Positions 27,127-36,503 of a stretch of 64,000 bases of DNA are shown here, piece by piece. The stretch covers positions 186,001 through 250,000 of the forward strand of contig NZ_JQLU01000004.1 of NCBI RefSeq assembly GCF_000744375.1. Direction: 5' to 3'. How positions within the stretch are numbered: position 1 is the first letter of the stretch; each line of letters begins with the position of its first letter. The notes beneath the pieces are model-generated. The model searched no databases and was not told the DNA's origin. It worked only from the letters and a program-made list of their open reading frames with translations. The stretch comes from Carnobacterium gallinarum DSM 4847 (GTDB lineage Bacteria > Bacillota > Bacilli > Lactobacillales > Carnobacteriaceae). A program made the translations under genes and the position numbers.

Positions 27127-27747
27127 ATGAGTAAAAAGAAGGTTGAGGGGAATCCCAAAAAAGAAGAAGCGTGGTCACGTAAATTTGATGAAGAAGCTGG
27201 TTATACAGAAGGCAATTATTCTAGAACAGCCAGAAAAAAAGCTAAGGGAGGGATTTCTCCTATTTTAACGACACTTTGTGTGTTTTTAGCATTATTAATT
27301 ATTTTACCGATTGCTACTGTTTGGTGGTATTCAGATAGAGAGGACTCATCGGGCGTAAAATCTGCTAACGATCAAGTTGCTATGAATAGTAGCAGCAAAG
27401 AAAGTAGCAGTAGTAAAGAAAGTAGTAGCAAGGAAAGCAGTAAGGACAGTAGTAGCTCGTCTTCAGCGGCTGCAAGCTCATCTGCAGCATCAAGTGTAGC
27501 GCCTGTTGAATCAACGCCAGCACCTGCACCAGATCCAACCCCTGCTCCAACGCCAGTACCAGAACCGACTCCTGCTCCAACTCCAGAACCACCAGCAGAA
27601 GATAAACAATATTACACAGTTAAATCTGGAGATACGGGATTATTTAGAATTGCAGCGAATCACGGTTTAAGTTTAGACCAACTTAGAGCATTAAATAATT
27701 TTGCGTCAGATGATATAACTATTGGTCAGGTTATACGAGTAAAATAA
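27127..27747 (+). CDS. ypbE: YpbE-like membrane-anchored LysM protein
   Basis: A 206-residue protein with a charged cytosolic N-terminus (about 48 residues), one transmembrane helix (ISPILTTLCVFLALLIILPI, about 49-68), an extracellular low-complexity spacer rich in Ser/Lys, then Pro/Ala/Thr repeats, and a C-terminal LysM domain (about 160-206, YYTVKSGDTGLFRIAANHGL). LysM binds peptidoglycan, so it likely ties the membrane to the wall. YpbE follows recQ in Bacillus too. AGGAGG precedes the ATG, and a terminator follows. Confidence 0.88.
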   Translation: MSKKKVEGNPKKEEAWSRKFDEEAGYTEGNYSRTARKKAKGGISPILTTLCVFLALLIILPIATVWWYSDREDSSGVKSANDQVAMNSSSKESSSSKESSSKESSKDSSSSSSAAASSSAASSVAPVESTPAPAPDPTPAPTPVPEPTPAPTPEPPAEDKQYYTVKSGDTGLFRIAANHGLSLDQLRALNNFASDDITIGQVIRVK

Positions 27748-27754
27748 CATTAGG

Positions 27755-27778
27755 AGCCGTCAAAGATGACGGCTTTTA
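27755..27778 (+). terminator. Intrinsic terminator after ypbE
   Basis: AGCCGTC and GACGGCT with a 6-nt loop followed by TTTAAT; short T tract. Confidence 0.7.
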
Positions 27779-27839
27779 ATCTGTAAAAATTTGTTCACTA
27801 TAGCGAGAAATGAATTAATAGATGAAAGAAGGCTTTTAA

Positions 27840-28511
27840 ATGACTGAAAAAAAATTAAGAATTGCAATTGATGGGCCGGCATCTGCTGGGAAAAGTACGG
27901 TAGCTAAAATTTTAGCGAAAGACTTAGGTTATATATATTGTGATACTGGTGCTATGTACCGTTCGTTAACTTATTGGGCAATTCAGAACCATGTGGATCC
28001 TAATGATGAGCCAGCATTAATGGACTTATTAAAGAGTATGGAGCTAGAATTCAGTCCTAGCATGGACATGCAAAAAGTGTTTGTTAATGGACAAGACGTA
28101 ACTGAAGAAATTCGTCAAACAGATGTGACAAATCTGGTATCAGCTATATCAGCTCATGAAAAAGTTCGTGAAGAACTGGTAAAACGCCAACAAAAAATTG
28201 CAGATGCTGGTGGTATTGTTATGGATGGTCGAGATATTGGAACAACCGTTTTACCAGATGCAGAAGTGAAAATTTTCTTAGTCGCTAGTGTGACTGAGCG
28301 AGCTGAGAGACGATTTAAAGAAAATCAACTGAAGGGTATCACAACGCCTTTAGATGTGCTGCAACAAGAAATTGCTGATCGTGATTATAAAGATTCTACG
28401 AGAGCGATTTCTCCCTTAGTTCAAGCAGATGATGCTATTTTAGTAGATACAACGGGTCTTTCGATTGAAGGTGTTGTGAACCAGTTAAAAGCAATAATTG
28501 CAAAAAAATAA
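27840..28511 (+). CDS. cmk: Cytidylate kinase
   Basis: A 223-residue enzyme phosphorylating CMP and dCMP. Visible are the P-loop [14 protein letters not shown] at 10-23, [15 protein letters not shown] near 35, [24 protein letters not shown] near 127 and the lid arginines in ERAERRFKE. Length is normal for bacterial Cmk. It precedes rpsA with about a 110-bp gap, the order conserved in Firmicutes. Confidence 0.96.
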   Translation: MTEKKLRIAIDGPASAGKSTVAKILAKDLGYIYCDTGAMYRSLTYWAIQNHVDPNDEPALMDLLKSMELEFSPSMDMQKVFVNGQDVTEEIRQTDVTNLVSAISAHEKVREELVKRQQKIADAGGIVMDGRDIGTTVLPDAEVKIFLVASVTERAERRFKENQLKGITTPLDVLQQEIADRDYKDSTRAISPLVQADDAILVDTTGLSIEGVVNQLKAIIAKK

Positions 28512-28554
28512 AAATAACGAACGAATTTTTTAGTTTTATGAATGTTTTTGTGGC

Positions 28555-28570
28555 AATATTTCTAAATATT
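28555..28570. promoter_or_regulatory. Inverted repeat upstream of rpsA
   Basis: AATATTT and AAATATT separated by CT, followed by a possible -10 (TAAAAT). It could be an operator or simply AT-rich promoter DNA. Confidence 0.3.
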
Positions 28571-28619
28571 CGTTAAAATAGAGTGTATAGAATGATTAGG
28601 CTGTTGAGGAGGACTAGAA

Positions 28620-29846
28620 ATGACTGAAAATGTAGAAAACCAAAATGTTGAAGCAACAGAAACAATGATGGACGCAATGAATAGCGTACAAGAGGTTAAT
28701 ATCGGAGACGTTGTTAAAGGTGAAGTACTAAAAATCCAAGATAATAAACAAGCAATTGTTGGAATTATTGGTGGAGGTGTTGAAGGTGTAATTCCATTTA
28801 ATGAATTATCATCAACTCCATTTGAAAATGTAACAGATATCGTCAATGTTGGAGATGTTGTTGATTTAGTTGTTATTAAACCAATCATGGATAAAGAAAA
28901 TGGTAGTTTCTTGCTTTCAAAACGTCGTATTGACGCGAAAAAAATCTGGGAAGATATCCAAAAAGATTTTGAAAATGGAACAATTATTGAAGCACCTGTA
29001 ACAGATGTTGTTAAGGGTGGTTTAGTTGTTGATGCGGGTATCCGTGGATTTGTTCCAGCATCAATGGTAGATGCACATTTTGTTGATGATTTTTCTGTTT
29101 ATAAAGGTCAAACTTTAAGCTTTAAAATTATCGAAATTGAACCAAGTGAAAATCGTCTGATTTTGTCACATAAAGCAGTCGTTGAAGCTGAAAAAGAAGT
29201 AGCGAAGAAAGATATTATGGCTAAACTTGTTGAAGGTGATACTGTAACGGGTAAAGTTGCTCGTTTAACAAATTTTGGTGCATTTATTGATCTTGGTGGT
29301 GTGGATGGGTTAGTTCACATTTCTCAAATTTCTTACAACCATGTAAAAGCTCCTAGTGATGTTTTAGCAGTGGATCAAGAAGTTCAGGTGAAAATTTTGT
29401 CAATTAACGAAGAAACAGGACGTATCTCATTGTCTATTAAAGATACACAACCTGGTCCTTGGGAAAATATTGAAGAACGTGCGGCAGTTGGTGCTGTTTT
29501 AACTGGTACAGTGAAGCGTCTAACAAGCTTTGGTGCATTTGTTGAAGTCTATCCAGGTGTTGAAGGTCTTGTTCATATTTCACAAATTTCACACAATCAT
29601 ATTGCTACTCCACATGAAGTGCTACATGAAAATGATGAAATTAAAGTAAAAGTGTTAGAAGTGAATCCTACAGATCAACGTTTATCTCTAAGTATTAAAG
29701 CCTTAGAAGAAAAACCAGCTTCAATGAAAGCTGAAAAAGAAGAAGTAACTGATTATGAGTTACCTGAAGAAGACACTGGTTTTACATTAGGTGATATTTT
29801 AGGGGAACAATTATCAGATATGGCTTCTGAAGAGGACAATAACTAA
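28620..29846 (+). CDS. rpsA: 30S ribosomal protein S1 homologue, four S1 domains
   Basis: A 408-residue RNA-binding protein with four S1 repeats at about residues 20-90, 108-175, 195-262 and 280-347; the third and fourth are the most canonical (GKVARLTNFGAFIDLGGVDG; GTVKRLTSFGAFVEVYPGVEG, each followed by LVHISQIS). An acidic tail follows. Firmicute forms (YpfD type) have four domains rather than the six of E. coli S1 and may act in translation of structured mRNAs. Codon use suggests strong expression, and a terminator follows. Confidence 0.94.
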   Translation: MTENVENQNVEATETMMDAMNSVQEVNIGDVVKGEVLKIQDNKQAIVGIIGGGVEGVIPFNELSSTPFENVTDIVNVGDVVDLVVIKPIMDKENGSFLLSKRRIDAKKIWEDIQKDFENGTIIEAPVTDVVKGGLVVDAGIRGFVPASMVDAHFVDDFSVYKGQTLSFKIIEIEPSENRLILSHKAVVEAEKEVAKKDIMAKLVEGDTVTGKVARLTNFGAFIDLGGVDGLVHISQISYNHVKAPSDVLAVDQEVQVKILSINEETGRISLSIKDTQPGPWENIEERAAVGAVLTGTVKRLTSFGAFVEVYPGVEGLVHISQISHNHIATPHEVLHENDEIKVKVLEVNPTDQRLSLSIKALEEKPASMKAEKEEVTDYELPEEDTGFTLGDILGEQLSDMASEEDNN

Positions 29847-29868
29847 AACTTAACTAGCGTAAATTTGA

Positions 29869-29908
29869 AGCACTTAGCCTTGTTTAGTTAACTGGGTTAA
29901 GTGTTTTT
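29869..29908 (+). terminator. Intrinsic terminator of rpsA
   Basis: AGCACTTAGCC pairs with GGGTTAAGTG with wobble, followed by TTTTT. Confidence 0.75.
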
Positions 29909-30204
29909 CCTGCTTTTTACTTAAATAAACATCAGACAACAAATTATTCTACTTCTTAGTTTCTTTTAATAAATTGTAGGGAAAGCTTGCAACTTGTGGG
30001 TTTATTCTATAAACTACTAAGAGGAATGTAAAAAAAGTAAAAAGATGTTTAGTTAAAAAGTGAATTTGAAGCAATTAACGAGGATGAACCAATTAATTAA
30101 ATGCTGAAAAGCTAATTTAGTTGCAAAGAACTACTAGCATTTTTGAACAATTAGAGACTTTATTTAGTAAGTTTCAGATAAATGAAAAGAAGGAGGCTAA
30201 AACC
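29909..30204 (+). other. Intergenic region and probable der leader
   Basis: The 358-base gap between rpsA and der holds the rpsA terminator and then a probable promoter: TTGCAA at 29987-29992 and TATAAA at 30008-30013 (spacer only 15). AAATGCT (30099-30105) and AGCATTT (30136-30142), followed by T residues, form a terminator-like hairpin ahead of der. No convincing gene is present; a TTG at 30121 is in frame with der but has no ribosome site. Confidence 0.4.
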
Positions 30205-31518
30205 ATGGCAAAACCAGTAATCGCCATTGTGGGTCGTCCAAATGTTGGAAAATCAACTATTTTTAATCGAATTGTTGGTGAAAGAATTTCAATCGTAGAA
30301 GACGTATCTGGTGTCACTCGAGATCGCATATATGCAGATGCAGAGTGGTTAGGAAAAGAATTTAATGTTATTGATACAGGTGGTATTGATATCGGAGATG
30401 AGCCTTTTTTAGAGCAAATTAAGCAACAAGCTGAAATTGCAATGGATGAGGCAGATGTAATTATTTTTATTACAAGTGGACGTGAAAGTGTAACGGATGC
30501 AGATGAAAATGTTGCTAAAATGCTGTACCGTACGAAAAAGCCTGTTCTTTTAGCAGTAAACAAAGTTGATAATCCAGAAATGCGTAATGATGTTTTTGAT
30601 TTTTATGCATTAGGTTTAGGCGAACCTTATCCAATTTCAGGAAGTCATGGATTAGGATTAGGTGATTTATTAGATGCAGCAATTAGTCACTTCCCGGAAG
30701 AAACAGAGGAAGACTATGATGACTCTGTCATTAAATTTAGTTTGATTGGCCGACCTAATGTTGGAAAATCTTCGCTAGTAAATGCTATTTTAGGTGAAGA
30801 TCGCGTCATTGTTTCAGATATCGCTGGGACAACCCGTGATGCGATTGATACAGAGTTTGTTTCAGCAGATGGAACTGAATTTGTCATGATCGATACTGCC
30901 GGTATGCGTAAACGCGGGAAAGTCTATGAAACAACTGAAAAATATAGTGTTTTACGAGCTTTGAGAGCGATTGAACGTTCGGATGTTGTTTTGGTTGTAC
31001 TTGATGCTGAAACAGGAATTAGAGAGCAAGATAAGAAGGTTGCAGGTTATGCTCATGAAGCAGGTCGTGGAATTATTATCGTTGTGAATAAATGGGATAC
31101 ACTTGAAAAAGACAACAGCACTATGAAGAAATTTGAAGAAGACATTCGTGAATCCTTTGCCTATTTAAGTTATGCACCGATTGTGTATGTTTCAGCGAAG
31201 ACGAAACAACGTCTAAATACATTACCAGATGTGATTGAACGTGTAAGTATGAGTCAAAACTTACGGATTCAGTCAGCTGTTCTAAATGATGTTATTATGG
31301 ATGCTGTTGCAATGAACCCAACACCAACGGATAAAGGCAAACGCTTGAAGATTTACTATGCAACACAAGTAGCTGTTAAACCTCCAACGTTTGTTATTTT
31401 TGTAAATGAACCAGAAATGCTCCATTTTTCTTATTCACGCTTTTTAGAAAATCGAATTCGTGATGCATTTACTTTTGAAGGAACGCCGATTAGAATCATT
31501 GCAAGACAAAGAAAATAG
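30205..31518 (+). CDS. der: Ribosome biogenesis GTPase Der (EngA)
   Basis: A 437-residue GTPase with two tandem G domains and a C-terminal KH-like domain, acting in 50S subunit maturation. The first P-loop GRPNVGKST is near residue 9 and the second GRPNVGKSS near 181, with DTGG/DTAG and NKVD/NKWD motifs for each. AAGGAGG at 30190-30196 fixes the start at ATG 30205 ([10 protein letters not shown]). It stands in the rpsA-der-hup order of Bacilli, with gpsA and other intervening Bacillus genes missing. Confidence 0.97.
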   Translation: MAKPVIAIVGRPNVGKSTIFNRIVGERISIVEDVSGVTRDRIYADAEWLGKEFNVIDTGGIDIGDEPFLEQIKQQAEIAMDEADVIIFITSGRESVTDADENVAKMLYRTKKPVLLAVNKVDNPEMRNDVFDFYALGLGEPYPISGSHGLGLGDLLDAAISHFPEETEEDYDDSVIKFSLIGRPNVGKSSLVNAILGEDRVIVSDIAGTTRDAIDTEFVSADGTEFVMIDTAGMRKRGKVYETTEKYSVLRALRAIERSDVVLVVLDAETGIREQDKKVAGYAHEAGRGIIIVVNKWDTLEKDNSTMKKFEEDIRESFAYLSYAPIVYVSAKTKQRLNTLPDVIERVSMSQNLRIQSAVLNDVIMDAVAMNPTPTDKGKRLKIYYATQVAVKPPTFVIFVNEPEMLHFSYSRFLENRIRDAFTFEGTPIRIIARQRK

Positions 31519-31780
31519 GCATTTTAACACATTTGTAGTTGGTTTTCAAACAATATCTAAAAAAATTATTGAATGATTAAATTTTCACTGTAAAGGTGGA
31601 AAAATCCTTGCAGTATCAGCTTTTCTATGATATCTTTTATAAGAAATGTTAATTGTGTCGAACACAGCTTAATGTTTCCATTCAAACCATTCTTGGACCA
31701 CTCAAGTTTGGTATTATCGATGTATATTTGCTTATTCAAATGAAGCATTTATTCTTCTTTTCGAGGGAGGTGAAATACAC

Positions 31781-32056
31781 ATGGCTAACAAAGCAGAATT
31801 AATCGAAAGCGTTGCAACTTCAACAGGTTTAACTAAAAAAGATGCAACTGCAGCAGTTGATGCAGTATTTGAAACTATCCAAACTACTTTAAGTTCTGGA
31901 GAAAAAGTTCAATTAATCGGTTTTGGTAACTTTGAAGTGCGCGAACGTGCTGCACGTAAAGGTCGTAACCCTCAAACAGGGGAAGAAATCCAAATCGCTG
32001 CAAGCAAAGTACCTGCATTCAAACCAGGTAAAGCTCTTAAAGACGCAGTTAAATAA
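31781..32056 (+). CDS. hup: DNA-binding protein HU
   Basis: A 91-residue nucleoid protein. The hallmark [20 protein letters not shown] near residues 61-80 and the preceding [15 protein letters not shown] arm insert into the DNA minor groove as a dimer. Codon use is highly biased, as expected for an abundant protein. The 262-base upstream gap contains a weak promoter candidate (TTGCAG, 17 bp, TATCTT near 31607-31635) and the small dyad TGTGTCGAACACA near 31655; no other gene was seen there. GAGGGAGGTG is the ribosome site. Confidence 0.97.
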   Translation: MANKAELIESVATSTGLTKKDATAAVDAVFETIQTTLSSGEKVQLIGFGNFEVRERAARKGRNPQTGEEIQIAASKVPAFKPGKALKDAVK

Positions 32057-32065
32057 GTCGTTTAG

Positions 32066-32103
32066 AAAAAAGGTTGTTGCACATTTGTGCGGCAACCTTT
32101 TCT
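32066..32103 (+). terminator. Intrinsic terminator of hup
   Basis: AAAAGGTTGTTGCAC pairs with GTGCGGCAACCTTTT across an ATTT loop. Confidence 0.92.
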
Positions 32104-32219
32104 TATATAAAATGAGAATTAAAATGTTTTAGTAGTTTTTAAGATGAGATCCTACATATTTAGAAACAGAGTGTGGTAAACTTAAAGAGATAAATTGAGA
32201 GAAGATTGGGGGGATCTTG

Positions 32220-33296
32220 ATGGAATTTAAATTAGCTCGAGATAGTCAGCAAGTGTTACTTTATTTTGGAGCACCGCTTACTCAACTAATTGAAAACCAA
32301 CATGAACTTTTTAAACAGACCTCTCATTTTTTAATTATAGTGAATCAAACCAATTATGATTCCTATTATGAAAAAATTCAGTTGTTGCTTAGAAAGCAAA
32401 GACAACAATATTGGTACGTTTGTCCAAATAATTCGCAAAGTAGTAATTTAGCTGAGTTTGAAAGAGTATTGTCTTACAGTATTGAGATGGAGTTGGATAC
32501 ACAGGTTTGTGTAATTGCGTTTGGTGATGCAGGGGTTATTCAACTAAGTGGTTTTTTTTCTAGTGTCTATCTTGGTGGCGTTACGCTGCTGGAACTGCCG
32601 ACAACGTTAATGAGCTTGGAGCAGACTCTTGGTGGAAGGGCTGGGCTTAATCATTCATTGAGTCGTAACGTTGTTAGCGTTGTGAAACATTCAAGAGGTA
32701 TCTTCTTAGAGTCGCGTTTTTTGCGAGAGAATACATTGTCAGAAATTAGAATTGGTTTTAGTCGTTGGGTTCGTCTGGCACTAGGGCTGGATTTGCCTTT
32801 TTATCATAACTTGATGCAGGAATTTGGGACTGAGAAACAACTTCAAGAGAAAAGTCTTATTCCCTATTTAACTTCCTATTTCGCTTTACATCAATTGGAA
32901 AATGAAAGTGGGAATGAGTTGTCTAAGAAATTCGGTACAGAGTTTCAACAAGCCTGTAATAGCTTTTCTGAAGACTCTAGGAATAGTTCTGAAAATGACG
33001 TGTTTTTAATTAGCTTAGGTTTCTCGTTATTTGTTTCTGTGAGATTAATGTCAGGGGTTTTTGACCTAGATAGCTGGTTTAGTTGGCTAGACCGTTTAGG
33101 ATATTCCTTTATATTACCAGAAAGTTGGTTGACTTCAGAATTAGTGGAGCGACTCCTAAAAAGTGGTGGAGATAAAAAAAATTTTTTACTGATCGTGCGA
33201 ACAAGCAATGAAGAATTAAATAAAGTTGAGATTACTTTAGCAGATTTAGTGATGTATGTTGAAGACTATCGAAGTTGGTTGGCTGAAAAGAAATAG
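32220..33296 (+). CDS. Degenerate 3-dehydroquinate synthase (AroB)-like protein
   Basis: A 358-residue protein that resembles AroB in length and core sequence: FGDAGVIQLSGFFSSVYLGG (101-120) matches the AroB NAD-binding G-x-GD-x-GF segment, and LELPTTLMSLEQTLGGRAGL matches the IPTTLLAQVDSSVGGKTAIN segment. Key residues are lost: K to R140 and T to A141 in GGKTA; the zinc Glu of AEVIK corresponds to R182 in FSRWVR; the zinc-binding His motifs (GHTxGH and HGE) correspond to stretches without His near 238-260. It precedes ypiA, where B. subtilis keeps its aro/trp genes. GGGGGG at 32208-32213 sets ATG 32220. It is probably a pseudoenzyme with an unknown role. Confidence 0.72.
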   Translation: MEFKLARDSQQVLLYFGAPLTQLIENQHELFKQTSHFLIIVNQTNYDSYYEKIQLLLRKQRQQYWYVCPNNSQSSNLAEFERVLSYSIEMELDTQVCVIAFGDAGVIQLSGFFSSVYLGGVTLLELPTTLMSLEQTLGGRAGLNHSLSRNVVSVVKHSRGIFLESRFLRENTLSEIRIGFSRWVRLALGLDLPFYHNLMQEFGTEKQLQEKSLIPYLTSYFALHQLENESGNELSKKFGTEFQQACNSFSEDSRNSSENDVFLISLGFSLFVSVRLMSGVFDLDSWFSWLDRLGYSFILPESWLTSELVERLLKSGGDKKNFLLIVRTSNEELNKVEITLADLVMYVEDYRSWLAEKK

Positions 33297-33318
33297 AAAA
33301 TAGATTGGAGATAGAAAC

Positions 33319-34587
33319 ATGAATTACGGCGAACAAATGATTGAAGCGTTACAAAATAATTTATTGGAAGAAGCAGAGGGATATTTTTTAGAGGCTTTAG
33401 AAAAAGATCAACCTGATGAATTGTATGTTTTAGCGGATACTTTGTATCAACTTGGTTTTTTAGTTGAAACAAAGGCTATTTATGAACATTTATTGATTGA
33501 TTTTGGTCATGATGATGAATTAAAGATTGGATTAGCTGAGATTGCAATTGAAGAAGATGATATTGATGGAGCAATGGATTGGTTAGCGGCAATTAATGAA
33601 GATAGTCCAGCTTATCCCCAAGCTCTTTTGGTATCAGCGGATTTGTATCAAGTTCAAGGACTTTATGAAGTTAGTGAACAGAAGTTGTTATTAGCAAAAG
33701 AAATTTTACCTGAAGAGCCAATTTTAACATTTGCGTTGGCTGAGTTGTATTTTGTGATGGGTAAATATGCACAAGCAATTTATAACTATCAAGAGCTTGT
33801 TGATACTGGTTTAAATGAAATGAGTGGGATTTTCCTAGAACATCGGATTGGAAGTGTCTACAGTGCCTTAGGGGACTTTGATCAAGCGATTCCTTATTTA
33901 GAACGAGCAGAATCACAAAACGAGACAACCGACTTATTATTTGAACTTGGCTTTACTTATTTACAGAATAAAGAATATCGTCGGGCAAGTGAAACGTTAT
34001 TTAAATTGAAAGAATTAGACGCTAGTTACACATCTCTTTACCCTTATTTAGCGAAAAGCTTAGAAGAAGAGAATCAATTAGAACGAGCTAGTGAAGTGAT
34101 TCGTGAAGGTTTGCGAGTTGATCAGTACAATCCAGAACTTTTCTATTATGCCGCGAACTTATCTTTAAAATTAAACGATGAAGAACAAGGTGAATATTAT
34201 TATCAAGAGTCCTTAATTTTAAATCCAGACAGTGAAACCGTTCAATTAGCATTAATCAATTTACTATTAAAACAGGGACGTTTTGAAGAGGCTGTTACAA
34301 AAATTGAAGCAGCATTGGAAAATGAAGAGGCTGATCCACAATTTTATTGGAACCTAGCGTTGGCTGAAACTGGGTTAGAACAGTACAAAAATGCTACAGC
34401 GGCCTATGAGCAAGCTTATCCTCATTTTACAGGGAATAAAGATTTCTTAAGAGAGTATGCTCTATTCTTAAGGGAAGAAGGAAATTTAAAATTAGTTCAA
34501 GAAGTTATTGAGAATTATTTGAAATTAGAACCTTCAGATGAAGAAATGATTGGGATTGTGGAAGAAATAAATGGCGATTTCAATTAA
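33319..34587 (+). CDS. ypiA: TPR repeat protein YpiA
   Basis: A 422-residue cytosolic protein made of about ten tetratricopeptide repeats from start to end (for example AEGYFLEALEKD, GKYAQAIYNYQELVDTG, QAIPYLERAESQN, RFEEAVTKIEAALEN). TPR arrays mediate protein contacts; no catalytic domain is present. YpiA-YpiB order is as in Bacillus and many Lactobacillales. It follows the AroB-like gene by 22 bp with a GGAGA site, so they are likely co-transcribed. Partner unknown. Confidence 0.9.
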   Translation: MNYGEQMIEALQNNLLEEAEGYFLEALEKDQPDELYVLADTLYQLGFLVETKAIYEHLLIDFGHDDELKIGLAEIAIEEDDIDGAMDWLAAINEDSPAYPQALLVSADLYQVQGLYEVSEQKLLLAKEILPEEPILTFALAELYFVMGKYAQAIYNYQELVDTGLNEMSGIFLEHRIGSVYSALGDFDQAIPYLERAESQNETTDLLFELGFTYLQNKEYRRASETLFKLKELDASYTSLYPYLAKSLEEENQLERASEVIREGLRVDQYNPELFYYAANLSLKLNDEEQGEYYYQESLILNPDSETVQLALINLLLKQGRFEEAVTKIEAALENEEADPQFYWNLALAETGLEQYKNATAAYEQAYPHFTGNKDFLREYALFLREEGNLKLVQEVIENYLKLEPSDEEMIGIVEEINGDFN

Positions 34588-34697
34588 AATAAGTTATAAT
34601 TAATCTAGAATTACAATTAAATCATTTTAGTTATTTATTTTTAATCTGATTTTTTTAACAATAAAAACTAAGGAAATCAAGGACTGGAGGGTTTGAA

Positions 34698-35255
34698 ATG
34701 AGTATTAAGATATCATTAGAAACTAAAAAAGAATTTTTAAGCTGGTTCTTGGATTACCATCAATTAAAAAGAAGAGAAGCGATGTGGATTTTAAATTATT
34801 TAATGACTCATGAAGCTGTCTTAAATAAAATCCATTTTGTTGAAGCTGTTGAAGCGACTCCAAGAGGAATGTCCTTGGCTGCCATTGGAACCGAAGAAGA
34901 ACCATTTAAATTTTACAAAGAAGGTCTTGCGTTTGAAGATCCAGAACAAGGTTTTCATGAGATTCGTTTAAATTGGGGTGAGCAATTGTATGTTGAATTG
35001 TTTTTTAAAGATCAATGGAAATCAGCAGAATATTTGGCTGTTTTAGAAGACAATCCTTACCATCGTTGGAATGATAGTGTTAGTGAAGCAGTGAAAAAAG
35101 ATGTCGATGATGCTTTGGTTCGCTTTGATTTGGAACGAAAGAAAGCGGAGCTAACTCCTAAAATTAATTCAGCCCTTGAAATCGGTAATCGTGAATTGTT
35201 TGAAGAGCTATCAAAAGAATGGAATCAATTAATGCTTGAGTTTGAAAAACTTTAA
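34698..35255 (+). CDS. ypiB: YpiB family (UPF0302) protein
   Basis: A 185-residue acidic cytosolic protein beginning with the UPF0302 pattern KKEFLSWFLDYHQLKRREAMWILNYL, followed by the HFVE.VEATPRGM segment; the C-terminal third contains an IDEAL-like tail (ALEIGNRELFEELSKEWNQL). Function is not settled. It follows ypiA as in B. subtilis, with its own GGAGGG site and a terminator after it. Confidence 0.88.
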   Translation: MSIKISLETKKEFLSWFLDYHQLKRREAMWILNYLMTHEAVLNKIHFVEAVEATPRGMSLAAIGTEEEPFKFYKEGLAFEDPEQGFHEIRLNWGEQLYVELFFKDQWKSAEYLAVLEDNPYHRWNDSVSEAVKKDVDDALVRFDLERKKAELTPKINSALEIGNRELFEELSKEWNQLMLEFEKL

Positions 35256-35260
35256 ACATC

Positions 35261-35296
35261 AAAGGATTAGAGCATTAGTTTCTAATCCTTTTTTAT
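35261..35296 (+). terminator. Intrinsic terminator of ypiB
   Basis: AAAGGATTAGA pairs with TCTAATCCTTT across a 9-nt loop, followed by T residues. Confidence 0.85.
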
Positions 35297-35383
35297 TATG
35301 GAAAGATAGACAAAGAAATTGTATACTATAGAGAACCGATTTAAGTGATGGAAAGTTAGAGATATGTACAGGAGGTTACTTAT

Positions 35384-35719
35384 TTGGAAAAGACGCTAAA
35401 AACTATGCAACAAGAAGTTGATACCTATATTGGTCAATTCAAAGTTGGTTATTTCTCACCTTTAGGCCAGATGGCGCGACTTACGGAAGAGGTTGGAGAG
35501 CTAGCTCGTGAAGTAAATCATCAGTACGGGGAGAAGAGTAAGAAATCAACAGAGACAACTAAAGAAGTAAGTGAAGAGCTTGGAGATGTGTTATTTGTTG
35601 TTCTATCGATGGCTAACTCATTAGATATTGATATGACAGAAGCCTTTGATCAAGTGATGGGGAAATTTAATCAACGGGATAAATTCCGTTTTGAAAGGAA
35701 TGATGAAAAGCATGATTAA
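35384..35719 (+). CDS. MazG-like nucleotide pyrophosphohydrolase, YpjD type
   Basis: A 111-residue all-helical protein with the MazG metal-binding pattern: [11 protein letters not shown] near residue 27 and [15 protein letters not shown] near 66 (ExxE plus ExxD). The family hydrolyses nucleoside triphosphates to monophosphates and pyrophosphate, often as a house-cleaning enzyme. The start is TTG 35384 after AGGAGG. Its end overlaps the dapB start, matching the ypjD-dapB order in Bacillus. Confidence 0.88.
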   Translation: MEKTLKTMQQEVDTYIGQFKVGYFSPLGQMARLTEEVGELAREVNHQYGEKSKKSTETTKEVSEELGDVLFVVLSMANSLDIDMTEAFDQVMGKFNQRDKFRFERNDEKHD

Positions 35720-36503
35720 AATTATTATTGCTGGATTTAAAGGGAAGATGGGGTTAACTGCTACAAAAATGGTATTAGACCGCGAAAATTTTGAATTAGT
35801 TGGTGTTTTAGATCCCTTTGCTGTAGAAACAAATTTAAATCAATTTGCAGAATTTGCCAATGAAGATATTCCTGTGTTTACTAAAAAAGAGGAGATAGTT
35901 AAACAAGTTGCTGCAGATGTCTGGATTGATTTTACAATTCCTAAAGTAGCTTATGAGCATACGAAATATGCGATTGAACATGGTATTCGTCCAGTTGTTG
36001 GGACAACAGGCTTTACGGAAAGCCAAGTTCAAGAATTAATTGTTGAATCTCAGAAACGTCAAATTGGTGGACTGATTGCACCAAACTTTGCGATTGGTGC
36101 AATTTTAATGATGCAATTTGCTCAAAAGGCAGCACACTATTTTCCGGATGTGGAGATTATGGAATTGCATCACGATCAAAAATTAGATGCACCCAGTGGG
36201 ACAGCAGTTAAAACTGCAGAAATGATTGCTGAAGTTCGCGGACACCATCAACAAGGGAATCCTGCTGAAAAAGAATCAATTCCAGGTGCTAGAGGAGCTG
36301 ATTTTGAAGGTATGAAGATTCATAGTGTTCGTTTGCCAGGATTAGTTGCGCATCAACAAGTTCAATTTGGTAGTGTTGGGGAGGGATTGACCATTCGTCA
36401 TGATTCCTACGATCGAACATCCTTTATGACGGGTGTGGCTTTAGGTTGTGAAAAGGTGATGGAGTTGGATGTGTTGGTTTATGGGTTGGAAAATCTACTA
36501 TGA
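35712..36503 (+). CDS. dapB: 4-hydroxy-tetrahydrodipicolinate reductase
   Basis: A 263-residue NAD(P)H-dependent enzyme of the diaminopimelate/lysine pathway. The Rossmann motif [15 protein letters not shown] opens the protein, GTTGFTE lies near 95, and [19 protein letters not shown] near 150-170 contains the catalytic His-His and Lys. The start is uncertain between ATG 35703 and 35712; the AAAGGA site at 35694-35699 favours 35712, which also matches the short family N-terminus. It overlaps the upstream MazG gene by 8 bp and the downstream cca gene by 4 bp. Confidence 0.95.
   Translation: MIKIIIAGFKGKMGLTATKMVLDRENFELVGVLDPFAVETNLNQFAEFANEDIPVFTKKEEIVKQVAADVWIDFTIPKVAYEHTKYAIEHGIRPVVGTTGFTESQVQELIVESQKRQIGGLIAPNFAIGAILMMQFAQKAAHYFPDVEIMELHHDQKLDAPSGTAVKTAEMIAEVRGHHQQGNPAEKESIPGARGADFEGMKIHSVRLPGLVAHQQVQFGSVGEGLTIRHDSYDRTSFMTGVALGCEKVMELDVLVYGLENLL

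Noticed and set aside
27360-27600. Repeat-like DNA in ypbE as a possible tandem-repeat or CRISPR-like element
   Set aside because: The repeats are in-frame AGT/AGC Ser codons and CCA/CCT Pro codons of a secreted spacer, not a separate element.
31566-31748. 60-codon minus-strand frame in the der-hup gap
   Set aside because: It has an A/T-rich random composition and no ribosome site or family match.
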